Below, piece after piece: positions 14,188-21,288 of a DNA stretch of 21,650 nt. The stretch lies in IMG/VR virus record IMGVR_UViG_3300023174_000708, positions 1-21,650 of that record; one strand, given 5' to 3'. The stretch comes from a virus. The position numbers and the translations under genes are program-made. Every line of letters begins with the position of its first letter. Position 1 is the stretch's first letter. The notes below the pieces were generated by a model, which was not told the origin of the DNA, searched no databases, and saw only the letters and a program-made list of their open reading frames with translations.

Positions 14188-16616
14188 TAGAAGGTTCCCC
14201 CGAAGATGCCAGTAGTAGCATTTAAAGTCGTAAATGCGCCAGTTGATGTCGTTGTCGCGCCAATTGATGTGCCGTCAATTGTTCCACCAGTAATCGCTAC
14301 AGTGCCAGCGTTTTGTGTCGACATTGTGCCAAGACCAGTAATTGCTGTATTAGGGATTGTGGTTGAAGCCGTCACCGCGCTTGTGCCATTACCAAACAGA
14401 TAGCCAGACAGCGTAGTAGCCCCTGTACCACCGTTTGCAACTGGTAATGCAGTCCCTGATAAGGTGACAGCCAATGTACCGCTTGTCGTAATTGGTGAGC
14501 CAGACACAGACAAGAATGAAGGCACAGTCATGGCAACCGATGTCACCGTACCACCAGCAGATGGTGTCGCAGAGATCGTGATGCCCCCAGAAGTATTTGA
14601 GATGCTGACGTTTGTACCAGCGGTTAAGTTGGCTAAAGTGTAGCCAGAACCATTACCGATGGCGAGTTGACCATTTGTAGGCGTAGCCGTTAAGCCTGTG
14701 CCGCCGTATCCGATACCGATTGTAGAACCATTCCAAGTACCCGCTGCAAGAGTGCCTACACCTGTAATTCCTGTGTAAGAGCCGCTCAAACGAGCTGATG
14801 GAAGCGTTCCTGAGCTGATATTTGCTGCATTGGTAGTATCAGTGGTAGCGGACGCCGCTAAACCCGATACAGCGCCAGCGGCGATAGCGATTGCGGTATT
14901 AGTTACTGATGTCAGCTGACCTTGAGCGTTTACAGCAAGAACAGGAACTTGAGACGCTGAACCATACGTTGCAGCAGCTACGCCTGTGTTTGTGATGCTA
15001 AACGTGGTTCCCGCTAGAGTTAACCCTGTACCTGCAGAGTACGTCACGGGAGCATTAAACTGTACAAAAGTCAGCGCTGTAGTACCTACAACGATAGGTA
15101 ACGCTGTTTGCTGCACCCAAGCTGTTGAAGCTAGAGTACCGCTGATGACTAGCACATAATCACCTTGATCAATTTCATTTGTACCTGAGCCTGACGTGTC
15201 GTAGTCTGAAGCTCGGGTAAGGACGAATGGAGCACCTGCACTACCTGCCTGTGTGACTACATATACGCCGTTGTAAGCCGCATTGCCTCCGGCTTCATCT
15301 TTAATCAGCACGCGCTGCGTAGCTGAGGGTGAGCCCCCGCCTAGAGACAGAGCCCCATTAGCGTTTGCGGTTATCGTCGCTCCAACTCCGCTCGCGCCGT
15401 TGTTGTATGTGTACGCGGGTAGTGTGGTTGTTGAGCCGTAATTTGCCGGCTGATGGTAGTTTAAACCTGAAGCAATAGAGTCAGCGTATTCTTTATTGAC
15501 AATATCCGTAGGGTTGACAGGAGTATTAGCGACGGTGCCAGAGGTCATTGTTACTGATGTAAACGTACCTGCCGCTGCCGTTCCTGCCCCGATCGTTGTG
15601 CCGTTTATTGTACTACCGGTAATGGTAGCCCCTGCAACTGTCCCGCCGGTAATTGCTACAGCAGAGGCATTCTGCGTAGACATCGTCCCAAGACCCGTGA
15701 TATCCGTATTAGGAATAGTAGCGCTTGCCGTCATAGCGGTCGTGCCGGAACCCTTAACATAACCAGTAAGCGTATTTGCACCAGTACCCCCTGAGAGTAC
15801 ATTTAAAGTGCCGCCGAGTACAACTACACCGCTAGAAGCTGAGGAAGGAGTAAGTCCAGTAGCGCCAGCACTAAATGTAGAAACACCGCCAGCTAAACTG
15901 AAAGGATTCCAAGCGCCATTAGCATAACCTTCAAAGACTTGGGAGTCGCTGTTGTAGCGAATTTGACCGCTAGAGCCTGCAGGTTTCTGCGCTGTAGACC
16001 CTACGGGTACAGTGATAGCCCCTGTTCCGGGAAATATAGCATTGCTAACGATACTGATCGTTGGATCAGCGCTGGCGCCTGTGCCGTTAGCTACATTGAT
16101 TTGATTTGCTGTTCCGGTGATAACTCGACCGGAAACTGAAGTACCCCCTGCCGTCAGAGCTAGCATACCTGTACCAGACAAGTTTGCCATTGCCGCAGCG
16201 ATACCGGTCAACTGGAAAGTTGGGTTAGCTCCAGTGCCGTCAGCGTTAGAAACGCTCAACCCCGCGCCCGAGGTTGCTAATTGACGCGCCGTGACCGTTG
16301 TACTTCCCGTCTTGACAATGATCCCTCCCCCCGCTGCCTCAAGGCTTCCAGCAGCGCCATTTAGGCTGAGCCGGTAAAACGATTGAGCACCGCCATCTGT
16401 CAAACCGAGTCCGGTTGTAGTAGACAAGTAGCGGCTGTTTGGAAGTTGTGGTGTTTGTATCACCGTCAGGTACTGATATACCTGTGAAGGTGACGCTGCA
16501 ATAGCCCCAGTAGTTGTCTGTACTGTCTGTCCGTTCTGGACAATAGGTACTGACTCTGTGCCTGTAATTGCACCAGCTGCGGGGAGTTGCGTTATCTGTA
16601 CTTGTGCTGAAGGCAT
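14187..16616 (-). CDS. Large repeat-rich tail fibre (809 aa)
   Basis: The protein is Gly/Ser/Thr/Ala-rich and mostly beta, as expected for a long trimeric fibre. The N-terminus (QITQLPAAGAITGTESVPIV) looks like a tail-attachment cap. Residues about 375-526 form a recognisable module of phage fibres: VNKEYADSIASGLNYHQPA, then RVLIKDEAGGNAAYNGVYVV, LTRASDYD and IDQGDYVLVISGT. It resembles the pattern DRVLVKDQ, NGIYVV, RAxDxD seen in cyanophage-type fibres. Two long repeats (residues 276-330 and 728-782) share TIPNTxITGLGTMSTQNA. The C-terminus ends FGGTF, and its final codons carry the ribosome site of the next fibre. There is no signal or enzyme motif. The likely role is host contact, together with the S74 fibre just downstream. 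Confidence 0.85.
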   Translation of the reverse strand: MPSAQVQITQLPAAGAITGTESVPIVQNGQTVQTTTGAIAASPSQVYQYLTVIQTPQLPNSRYLSTTTGLGLTDGGAQSFYRLSLNGAAGSLEAAGGGIIVKTGSTTVTARQLATSGAGLSVSNADGTGANPTFQLTGIAAAMANLSGTGMLALTAGGTSVSGRVITGTANQINVANGTGASADPTISIVSNAIFPGTGAITVPVGSTAQKPAGSSGQIRYNSDSQVFEGYANGAWNPFSLAGGVSTFSAGATGLTPSSASSGVVVLGGTLNVLSGGTGANTLTGYVKGSGTTAMTASATIPNTDITGLGTMSTQNASAVAITGGTVAGATITGSTINGTTIGAGTAAAGTFTSVTMTSGTVANTPVNPTDIVNKEYADSIASGLNYHQPANYGSTTTLPAYTYNNGASGVGATITANANGALSLGGGSPSATQRVLIKDEAGGNAAYNGVYVVTQAGSAGAPFVLTRASDYDTSGSGTNEIDQGDYVLVISGTLASTAWVQQTALPIVVGTTALTFVQFNAPVTYSAGTGLTLAGTTFSITNTGVAAATYGSASQVPVLAVNAQGQLTSVTNTAIAIAAGAVSGLAASATTDTTNAANISSGTLPSARLSGSYTGITGVGTLAAGTWNGSTIGIGYGGTGLTATPTNGQLAIGNGSGYTLANLTAGTNVSISNTSGGITISATPSAGGTVTSVAMTVPSFLSVSGSPITTSGTLAVTLSGTALPVANGGTGATTLSGYLFGNGTSAVTASTTIPNTAITGLGTMSTQNAGTVAITGGTIDGTSIGATTTSTGAFTTLNATTGIFGGTF
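14271..14435 (-). repeat. Second copy of the 55-residue internal fibre repeat
   Basis: Residues 728-782 of the 809-residue fibre include TIPNTAITGLGTMSTQNAG and VAITGGTIDG. They match residues 276-330 (TIPNTDITGLGTMSTQNAS, VAITGGTVAG) at most positions. The codons differ more than the protein, suggesting an old duplication or exchange kept by selection on the protein. Confidence 0.8.
15627..15791 (-). repeat. First copy of the 55-residue internal fibre repeat
   Basis: Residues 276-330 of the 809-residue fibre carry GGTGANTLTGYVKGSGTTAM, then TIPNTDITGLGTMSTQNAS. They match the copy at residues 728-782 and precede the large NGVYVV-containing module. The repeated unit resembles neck or hinge segments repeated along long phage fibres. 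Confidence 0.8.
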
Positions 16617-16617
16617 A

Positions 16618-16953
16618 TTACGGACTCAATATGTCAAGGTTTCCATTGTTCTCTGGTGTCTGCGTATTTTGCTGCGTAGAAATTATAAACGCACCATTTG
16701 GATCTGTAACCAAGTTACGGTCAGTATCCGCCACGGAAACATCAGGGCGAGGAAAACGGAGTTGAATCCGTTCAGTTTGTCTAGCGGGTAAACGGTAAGG
16801 GTCTAGCTGATCAGCGCAACCCTGATCACACACTTGCAAGCCAGGAAAATTGGGATCAGAACGCATTACCGAGTGGGCACGCTTCATCTTGCACCGATCG
16901 CATACTGCGATAGCGATATCAGAGTTTCCTAGGGTGTCAAGAAAGCGTGGCAT
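16618..16953 (-). CDS. Small zinc-ribbon-like phage protein (111 aa)
   Basis: Two Cys pairs, CDRC (residues 18 and 21) and CDQGC (42 and 46), form a likely four-Cys zinc site about 20 residues apart. The segment DPYRLPARQTERIQLRFPRP is a strong pattern I remember from small proteins of aquatic and Ralstonia-like phages. A flexible Thr/Gln/Asn-rich tail follows. It sits between the adaptor and the first fibre and ends one base before the fibre start (TAATATG). It could be a structural zinc protein of the neck or a fibre attachment factor. Function unknown; the zinc site is inferred from the Cys spacing. Confidence 0.78.
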   Translation of the reverse strand: MPRFLDTLGNSDIAIAVCDRCKMKRAHSVMRSDPNFPGLQVCDQGCADQLDPYRLPARQTERIQLRFPRPDVSVADTDRNLVTDPNGAFIISTQQNTQTPENNGNLDILSP

Positions 16954-16972
16954 ACCCTTATTTTAACTCTAA

Positions 16973-18031
16973 TTATCGAGAGTAAACGGATATATTGGGA
17001 GCCCAGTAAATTGGTGACTTATCGCGTTCTTCTTGCTCAGCTTGATAGAGATACTTTTCAGCTTGTTGCTCAAGATACTGGACGCGCTGCAAATCAACTC
17101 CGGGCAACTCCATACTCATTTGATGAGCTAACATAGACTGCACTGCCAAGTACCACCGCTGCGGTATTTCCAACTCATCAGTCAGCGCCCCGACGTCTTG
17201 AATTTGACGTGAGTACCAGACAGTCATCTGAATAAAAGGATCACTTGGCGTTGGCCACAAGTAAATTGTAGGCTGAGGAATAGTGCGGTCAAACCAGAAC
17301 TGGTACGGCTGATTGGCTGTAAAGTTTTTGTTCGGCAAGTTCGTGTAGTCATCACGGTTCAAGCGAGCCATCTGAATTTCACGGCTGTTGTTACCAACGA
17401 AGAATTCACGAACTTGAAGCGTACCGCCTCCAGTCTCGCGCATACGGTAGTACTGCACTGACTGGCCAGGATCGATATCATACCACAGCCATTCATTATC
17501 TACCCATGTCACCACGCCGGTATCTTCTAACAGGCTCCAAGTTGAGCCGTTAGTAGAATATTCCAATAGGATATGGAAACTACCGGAAACTCCGGGTAAT
17601 ATTCCGATAGATCCCGCGTAAACTTGGTTATCAGTACCGAAGTTTACAGCGATGTTGCCATTAGGCGATGTCTGCACGTCTTTGGTCGTTACATCGTTGT
17701 CAAACGCATTGTTTGCAACACCTGACGAAGCTGAGTAACCGCCCGTAGGACGATTCATTGTACGATATAGCACGTTGAGCGCATCGACCGCGCCTAGAGG
17801 CAGCGTATAGATGTATTTGTCAGCTTGTAAACCGATTACGGCTTTGCTGATCGCCCAGTAATTGATACCGCGATTGACTAGGTTTGATAGCAAAAAGTAT
17901 AACGACTCTCGCGCTGACAATACTTGTTCAGACGTGAGCTCCTCAGCCAACTTGCCGCAGCGACGAGCGCCGTGGTCAATGAACTTTTGTACATTGATTA
18001 AAGTTGTACCTACTGTTCCGCTAGTACTCAT
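16973..18031 (-). CDS. T7 gp11-like tail tube/adaptor protein with discoidin-like insert
   Basis: This 352-residue protein has the frame of the T7 tail tubular protein A / adaptor family. It opens with helices (VQKFIDHGARRCGKLAEELT) and WAISKAVIGLQ. Then, after the insert, come MARLNRDDYTNLPNKNFTAN, QPYQFWFDRTIPQPTIYLWP, a Tyr/Gln strand with VWYSRQIQDV and the helical EIPQRWYLAVQSMLAHQMSM. The tail ends in a coiled-coil-like Gln/Glu-rich helix. Residues about 98-215 appear to be an inserted beta-sandwich (a separate feature). The family forms the ring linking portal and tail. The gene lies three bases after the 172-residue gene and leads the neck/fibre block. Confidence 0.82.
   Translation of the reverse strand: MSTSGTVGTTLINVQKFIDHGARRCGKLAEELTSEQVLSARESLYFLLSNLVNRGINYWAISKAVIGLQADKYIYTLPLGAVDALNVLYRTMNRPTGGYSASSGVANNAFDNDVTTKDVQTSPNGNIAVNFGTDNQVYAGSIGILPGVSGSFHILLEYSTNGSTWSLLEDTGVVTWVDNEWLWYDIDPGQSVQYYRMRETGGGTLQVREFFVGNNSREIQMARLNRDDYTNLPNKNFTANQPYQFWFDRTIPQPTIYLWPTPSDPFIQMTVWYSRQIQDVGALTDELEIPQRWYLAVQSMLAHQMSMELPGVDLQRVQYLEQQAEKYLYQAEQEERDKSPIYWAPNISVYSR
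17387..17740 (-). other. Possible F5/8 type C (discoidin-like) domain inserted in the adaptor
   Basis: Residues about 98-215 read like a discoidin-type sugar-binding fold. The opening is a short AFDNDVTTKDVQT turn, then the strand IAVNFGTDNQVYAGSIGIL, the strand HILLEYSTNGSTWSLLED with the (Glu/Asp)-Tyr-Ser-x-(Asp/Asn)-Gly-x-x-Trp motif, and WYDIDPGQSVQYYRMRETG. It is flanked by ordinary adaptor sequence (ALNVLYRTMNRP before and EIQMARLNRDDY after). A sugar-binding insert on the neck ring would be unusual. Confidence 0.6.
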
Positions 18032-18034
18032 ACA

Positions 18035-18553
18035 TCACCACCCAGGACAATTCCATCGTTTCATTGAAGCTCTAGCCCGACTGCCCTTTTCGCTTTTTTC
18101 AGCTACGGGACCCATACGCGCGCAGAACGAGTCGCGTCTAGGACCGCCCTCAGGCTGAGGGGCTTTCAAGTGAGAGCCTGTTGCTGCGTTGTATTTCTTA
18201 CGCCCTTTTTCAGTCAGCCCTGCTCCCTTGGACACAGGCAGCGCTTCGCCGCGCTTGACGCTTAGACTGACCTCGCCGCCTTTCTTCAATTTGGCGGTTT
18301 TTGCTGAGTCTCTGAAGTCTTTAGCCGTTGGAGCACCTTCGCTACCAACTCGGCGCATTTTCTCCCCAGAGCCTTCAGCGATTCTTTTACGTTTTGCATG
18401 AATGTTGGCATAGAGCCCACCTTCCTTAAATTCTTTACCCTTGTCAGCTTTGACAAACTCTTTGCCGACTTTTTGAGGCACACCACCGAAGCCGCCCTTG
18501 GTGTGGGCTGCGGCTTGCATCAACTTATGTTGGGCTGGTGATTTGCTTGGCAT
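18035..18553 (-). CDS. Basic, modular phage protein (DUF6321-like C-terminus, 172 aa)
   Basis: This Lys/Arg/Gly-rich protein looks like several small blocks joined together. An N-terminal block (KSPAQHKLMQAAAHTKGGFG) is like short phage proteins starting SKSxAQ. A middle block (GLYANIHAKRKRIAEGSGEK) is rich in Arg/Lys. The C-terminal block (KGRKKYNAATGSHLKAPQPE, then PRRDSFCARM and MKRWNCPGW) matches what I recall of DUF6321-type phage proteins. Strong basic charge suggests DNA or RNA contact in the head, but no function is proven. It is two bases downstream of the 134-residue gene and has no clear ribosome site. Confidence 0.8.
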   Translation of the reverse strand: MPSKSPAQHKLMQAAAHTKGGFGGVPQKVGKEFVKADKGKEFKEGGLYANIHAKRKRIAEGSGEKMRRVGSEGAPTAKDFRDSAKTAKLKKGGEVSLSVKRGEALPVSKGAGLTEKGRKKYNAATGSHLKAPQPEGGPRRDSFCARMGPVAEKSEKGSRARASMKRWNCPGW

Positions 18554-18555
18554 GA

Positions 18556-18960
18556 TTAGGCGTAGGACTTAACCATCTCAAGAACAACAGTGTATGTATC
18601 ACCATTACTTTGGTCAGAGGTACTGAACACGATGTTGCCGTTTTTACCTGCACCAGCATTGTTTGTAATGCCCCCAATTTTGGAAAAATCGTTTTCGTAA
18701 TTGGTGTTGATAGTTGACAAGAAAAATGGAACATCAGTCGTTGCATCCCAATACATACGCACTTCCAAACCATGACAGACGGAAGTAATCTTTGTCACGG
18801 TCACGCCAGTACAAGCCTTGCCCGAATTGCTTGGAGTCAAAGCAGAGACATTGACTTTGGTAACCGCAGTTTCACCAGTGCCGTCACTGATGTTTGTGAA
18901 TTTCATAATTGCCAGACGCTCACCATCGAGTAGCGTTTGACTTGTAACTGCATCAGCCAT
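18556..18960 (-). CDS. Small beta-rich virion protein (134 aa)
   Basis: The protein starts MADAVTSQTLLDGERLAIMK and continues with beta-rich Thr/Val/Gly sequence (ACTGVTVTKITSVCHGLEVR, then MYWDATTDVPFFLSTIN). It carries no signal peptide, membrane segment or enzyme motif. I have seen similar small genes in the capsid block of aquatic phages, where they are thought to be structural, for example decoration or tail-tube-like proteins, but the exact role is not known. The gene follows the hairpin terminator at 18974-19001. GAGG is nine bases before its ATG. Confidence 0.75.
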   Translation of the reverse strand: MADAVTSQTLLDGERLAIMKFTNISDGTGETAVTKVNVSALTPSNSGKACTGVTVTKITSVCHGLEVRMYWDATTDVPFFLSTINTNYENDFSKIGGITNNAGAGKNGNIVFSTSDQSNGDTYTVVLEMVKSYA

Positions 18961-18973
18961 AATTTAATCCTCA

Positions 18974-19001
18974 ATTAAAAGAACGGGAGCCGAAGCCCCC
19001 G
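18974..19001 (-). terminator. Hairpin terminator after the basic protein gene
   Basis: In the leftward transcript the bases CGGGGGC, a UUCG loop and GCUCCCG pair over seven positions (one G-U), followed by UUCUUUUAAUU. A UUCG tetraloop with a G/C-rich stem and a U tract is the textbook intrinsic terminator. It lies between the stop at 19009 and the ribosome site of the 134-residue gene. Since more late genes follow at once, it probably works as a partial stop, or as a 3' end stabiliser for the capsid transcript. Confidence 0.8.
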
Positions 19002-19008
19002 CCTTATT

Positions 19009-19851
19009 TCAACAAACCGCACCGCCGCGCTTTTTACCAGTCTGGTATTTGCTGTAGACGTCTTCTGTCTTAGCCTTTGCTTCCCGCATAGCGGTTGCAT
19101 TTTCAGCTGCAAAAGATTTCTGCAAGCGTCCTTCAGCTGGGGTAACAGAGCCACCCTTTTTGAAAGTACCAGCCAGTTGATTAATCGCAACAGGTGCGCT
19201 TGGCTTCTTGGCTCCTTGAGGCATTGCTACGGGTCGACCAGAGTCAACTACGCCCCCCGTAGCATAGTGCTTTTTTGCGGCACCGCCTTTTTTGTAACCG
19301 CCACCATTGCCCAACTTCACCTCACCCGTGGGGGCAGAGTTAGTGTCGGGTTTAGCATACACCATCTTTGTCTCACCTTTGGTGGACTTGATAATGCCGC
19401 CGTCTTTGAAGCCGCCTTGGCCATCGACTACGCCGCCTGTCATATAGCCTCCTGGCTTTGTAGACTTAGCGATTCCGCCAGTCTTCAAACCCTTGTGGCC
19501 TTTAGAAGCAGGTTTACCCTCATGCGATTTCAGCTCTTTCTCAATCTTGCTCATCTTAGACATTTCTGCCTTATGCATAGATGGAGATTCGCCGCCTTCT
19601 TTCATGCGGGGAGGTGCAATCATAGGCTTCTTGCGAGCAGCCATAGCGCGAGCCATAGGTGAGATGGACATAGCAGGACGAGCGCCCATAGATCCGCGAT
19701 CAAGCGAATCCATCATGCCCCCGTCAGCCATTTTCTTGTGCCCATGCTCGCCCTTGCCGCCCTTCATGCCTACGTGTCCACCTTTCTTGAGCTTCAGAAT
19801 AACTGAAGGCTCTGTGGTCTCCATTTTGACCATCGGTTTAAACTCAGCCAT
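19009..19851 (-). CDS. Lys/Gly-rich basic virion-block protein (280 aa)
   Basis: The composition is extreme: Lys, Gly, Met and Ala dominate. No fold-like hydrophobic core is visible. Short units with a Gly-Gly pair recur about ten times: LKKGGHVG, KMADGGMM, KTGGIAK, MTGGVVD, KDGGIIK, YKKGGAAKK, YATGGVVD, FKKGGSV and KKRGGAV near the end. It sits between two capsid-block genes and has a strong AAGGAG ribosome site, so it is probably made in quantity. Phages often put a basic protein of this kind inside or near the head, where it could neutralise DNA charge or bind scaffolds. This is inference; I know no family with a defined role. Confidence 0.75.
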   Translation of the reverse strand: MAEFKPMVKMETTEPSVILKLKKGGHVGMKGGKGEHGHKKMADGGMMDSLDRGSMGARPAMSISPMARAMAARKKPMIAPPRMKEGGESPSMHKAEMSKMSKIEKELKSHEGKPASKGHKGLKTGGIAKSTKPGGYMTGGVVDGQGGFKDGGIIKSTKGETKMVYAKPDTNSAPTGEVKLGNGGGYKKGGAAKKHYATGGVVDSGRPVAMPQGAKKPSAPVAINQLAGTFKKGGSVTPAEGRLQKSFAAENATAMREAKAKTEDVYSKYQTGKKRGGAVC

Positions 19852-19862
19852 GATAGTGCTCC

Positions 19863-20312
19863 TTATACTTTCTGAGCATACACAACGGTAAAGCGATAGA
19901 CGCCTTGCGTTGTGCTGATCGTGCCGTTGGGAGCGATCGTCAAGACGACGTTGGTGTTTGTACCAACATCAGCCATCGCCGAAAGCTGTGCAGCTGTGAA
20001 TGTAAGCGCAGCGCGACCGCCAGCGAAAACATTGGTAGCTGATACATATTGTGTACCTGCCGCCGCCGTTCCGACAGTTGCGTTGATTAAAGTAGCCGTA
20101 CCGCCGCCAACCACTTCGTCCACAGTTTGATCAATAAAAATATTGATAATCTGTGAAGATGCGGGGATGACTTCAGTAACACTTACAGCCGTACCTGCCG
20201 CTACAGTAGTCACGGTACTTGTCTGCATCATAACGACGAAACCGCCGTCAACAGTGTCAGTCAAGGAACCGGAACCTGCACGCAGGGTAGAACCAAAGTA
20301 GGTTTGTGCCAT
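19863..20312 (-). CDS. Small beta-rich virion protein, possible decoration or head fibre (149 aa)
   Basis: The sequence is Thr/Val/Ala/Gly-rich with repeated beta strands (VDGGFVVMMQTSTVTTVAAG, IINIFIDQTVDEVVGGGTAT, NVVLTIAPNGTISTTQGVYR). It ends VVYAQKV. The gene lies just downstream of the major capsid gene with a strong AAGGAG site eight bases before the ATG (20321-20326). This is the usual place for decoration or head-completion proteins. It lacks any known motif beyond the general beta pattern. Confidence 0.75.
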   Translation of the reverse strand: MAQTYFGSTLRAGSGSLTDTVDGGFVVMMQTSTVTTVAAGTAVSVTEVIPASSQIINIFIDQTVDEVVGGGTATLINATVGTAAAGTQYVSATNVFAGGRAALTFTAAQLSAMADVGTNTNVVLTIAPNGTISTTQGVYRFTVVYAQKV

Positions 20313-20326
20313 TGTCTTTTCTCCTT

Positions 20327-20351
20327 AAAACGCAGGGGGCAAGCCCCCCGC
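20327..20351 (-). terminator. Hairpin after the capsid gene, possible partial terminator
   Basis: In the leftward transcript GCGGGGGG, a CUUG loop and CCCCCUGC pair over eight positions, with one G-U wobble where the other strand would have a mismatch. A short U tract (GUUUU) follows and then the ribosome site of the next gene. Strand-specific pairing favours the leftward transcript. The U tract is short, so read-through is likely. Confidence 0.65.
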
Positions 20352-20357
20352 TTGGGT

Positions 20358-21272
20358 TTAGACGCCGGCAGTGCCGTACATTGCACGCCAGTCAGTGAAG
20401 CCAACGTCGTAACGCTCTGTCGCCTTGTAGCGCATAGAGTCAGTTTCGAAGTCGCCTTCCATGGTCTTCTCCAACTTGCGACGCATCAAGAGCTTCATGC
20501 CCTCAGGAGCGTCGGTCTGGACCCACCATGCTGTAGCGCTGGTCAAACGAGACATAACTGCGGCACCTTCGTCCAACAAGCCGATAGACTTGATAGGGTT
20601 GATGTCGTTGTTAGCGGTGCCGGCACGCAACACTGATTTCAACAGCACTTCAGCTTGGAAGACGTTGCCTGGAGCCACCACCAACTGGCGGGGAACCAAA
20701 CGAATCTTCTTGCCGTTGTTGTCAACAGCTTGACGGATTTGAATCAGCATCTGTTCGAGAGATGTCTGAGACAAGTTCGCTGCAGTAGCCAACAAGTTAG
20801 AGGCTGTGCCGTTCACGATGGGGTGAGAAGCGGAGTTCAAAGGAACGCCGTCGCCGCCATTGTAACCAGCCGTGAACGCGTAGTTCAACACGTTAGCAGA
20901 CAAAGTCTCTTTTGTCTCAACCAAAGATTGAGCCAAGTGACGAGCATAAGTCTGACCGATACGGATGTGATCGCCGTCCTCAACCAACACTTTGGTCAAC
21001 GCGAAGGCCAAGCCATACACATTGTACACATAGCGTTTCAGGAACAGCACGCCGCCCTGTTGGTAGCTAACGGGAGTACCGTCAGGCAACTGAGGAGCTG
21101 CACCAAATCCGTACAAGACGGGTTCTTCGTGGTAGTTACGTGGGATACCTTGCTCTTCGCGGAAAACGCGAGACCATTCATCGGCACGTTGATCATAGAC
21201 TCCGTCGAAGCATTCATTGAGGATAGGTTCAACGATGCTTCTAAAGTCCGTACTGCGCATTGGAGCTGCCAT
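20358..21272 (-). CDS. Major capsid protein (HK97 fold, Mu gpT-like)
   Basis: This 304-residue protein matches the general pattern of Mu gpT-type major head proteins. An N-terminal helix (RSTDFRSIVEPILNECFDGV) is followed by VLYGFGAAPQLPDGTPVSYQ and a helical YVYNVYGLAFALTKVLVE. Then come GYNGGDGVPLNSASHPIVNG, LEQMLIQIRQAVDNNGKKI, LVVAPGNVFQAEVLLKSVLR, NNDINPIKSIG, TSATAWWVQTD and a strand-rich end (FETDSMRYKATERYDVGFTD). The Asn-Gly/Ser-His-Pro and LVVAPG segments are family hallmarks. Length fits the family. It has the strongest ribosome site seen (AAGGAGGG, 21281-21288), as expected for the most abundant virion protein. There is no visible fused protease or scaffold. Confidence 0.9.
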   Translation of the reverse strand: MAAPMRSTDFRSIVEPILNECFDGVYDQRADEWSRVFREEQGIPRNYHEEPVLYGFGAAPQLPDGTPVSYQQGGVLFLKRYVYNVYGLAFALTKVLVEDGDHIRIGQTYARHLAQSLVETKETLSANVLNYAFTAGYNGGDGVPLNSASHPIVNGTASNLLATAANLSQTSLEQMLIQIRQAVDNNGKKIRLVPRQLVVAPGNVFQAEVLLKSVLRAGTANNDINPIKSIGLLDEGAAVMSRLTSATAWWVQTDAPEGMKLLMRRKLEKTMEGDFETDSMRYKATERYDVGFTDWRAMYGTAGV

Positions 21273-21280
21273 GATTCACT

Positions 21281-21288
21281 CCCTCCTT
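21281..21288 (-). promoter_or_regulatory. Strong ribosome site of the capsid gene
   Basis: AAGGAGGG on the leftward strand, eight bases before the capsid ATG, overlaps the TAA of the preceding gene (21287-21289). This couples termination of that gene to very strong initiation of the capsid gene. Confidence 0.85.

Noticed and set aside
16954-16990. Promoter before the zinc-ribbon-like gene (TAAAAT)
   Set aside because: No acceptable -35 at the right distance; a five-base inverted repeat nearby is too short to call a site.
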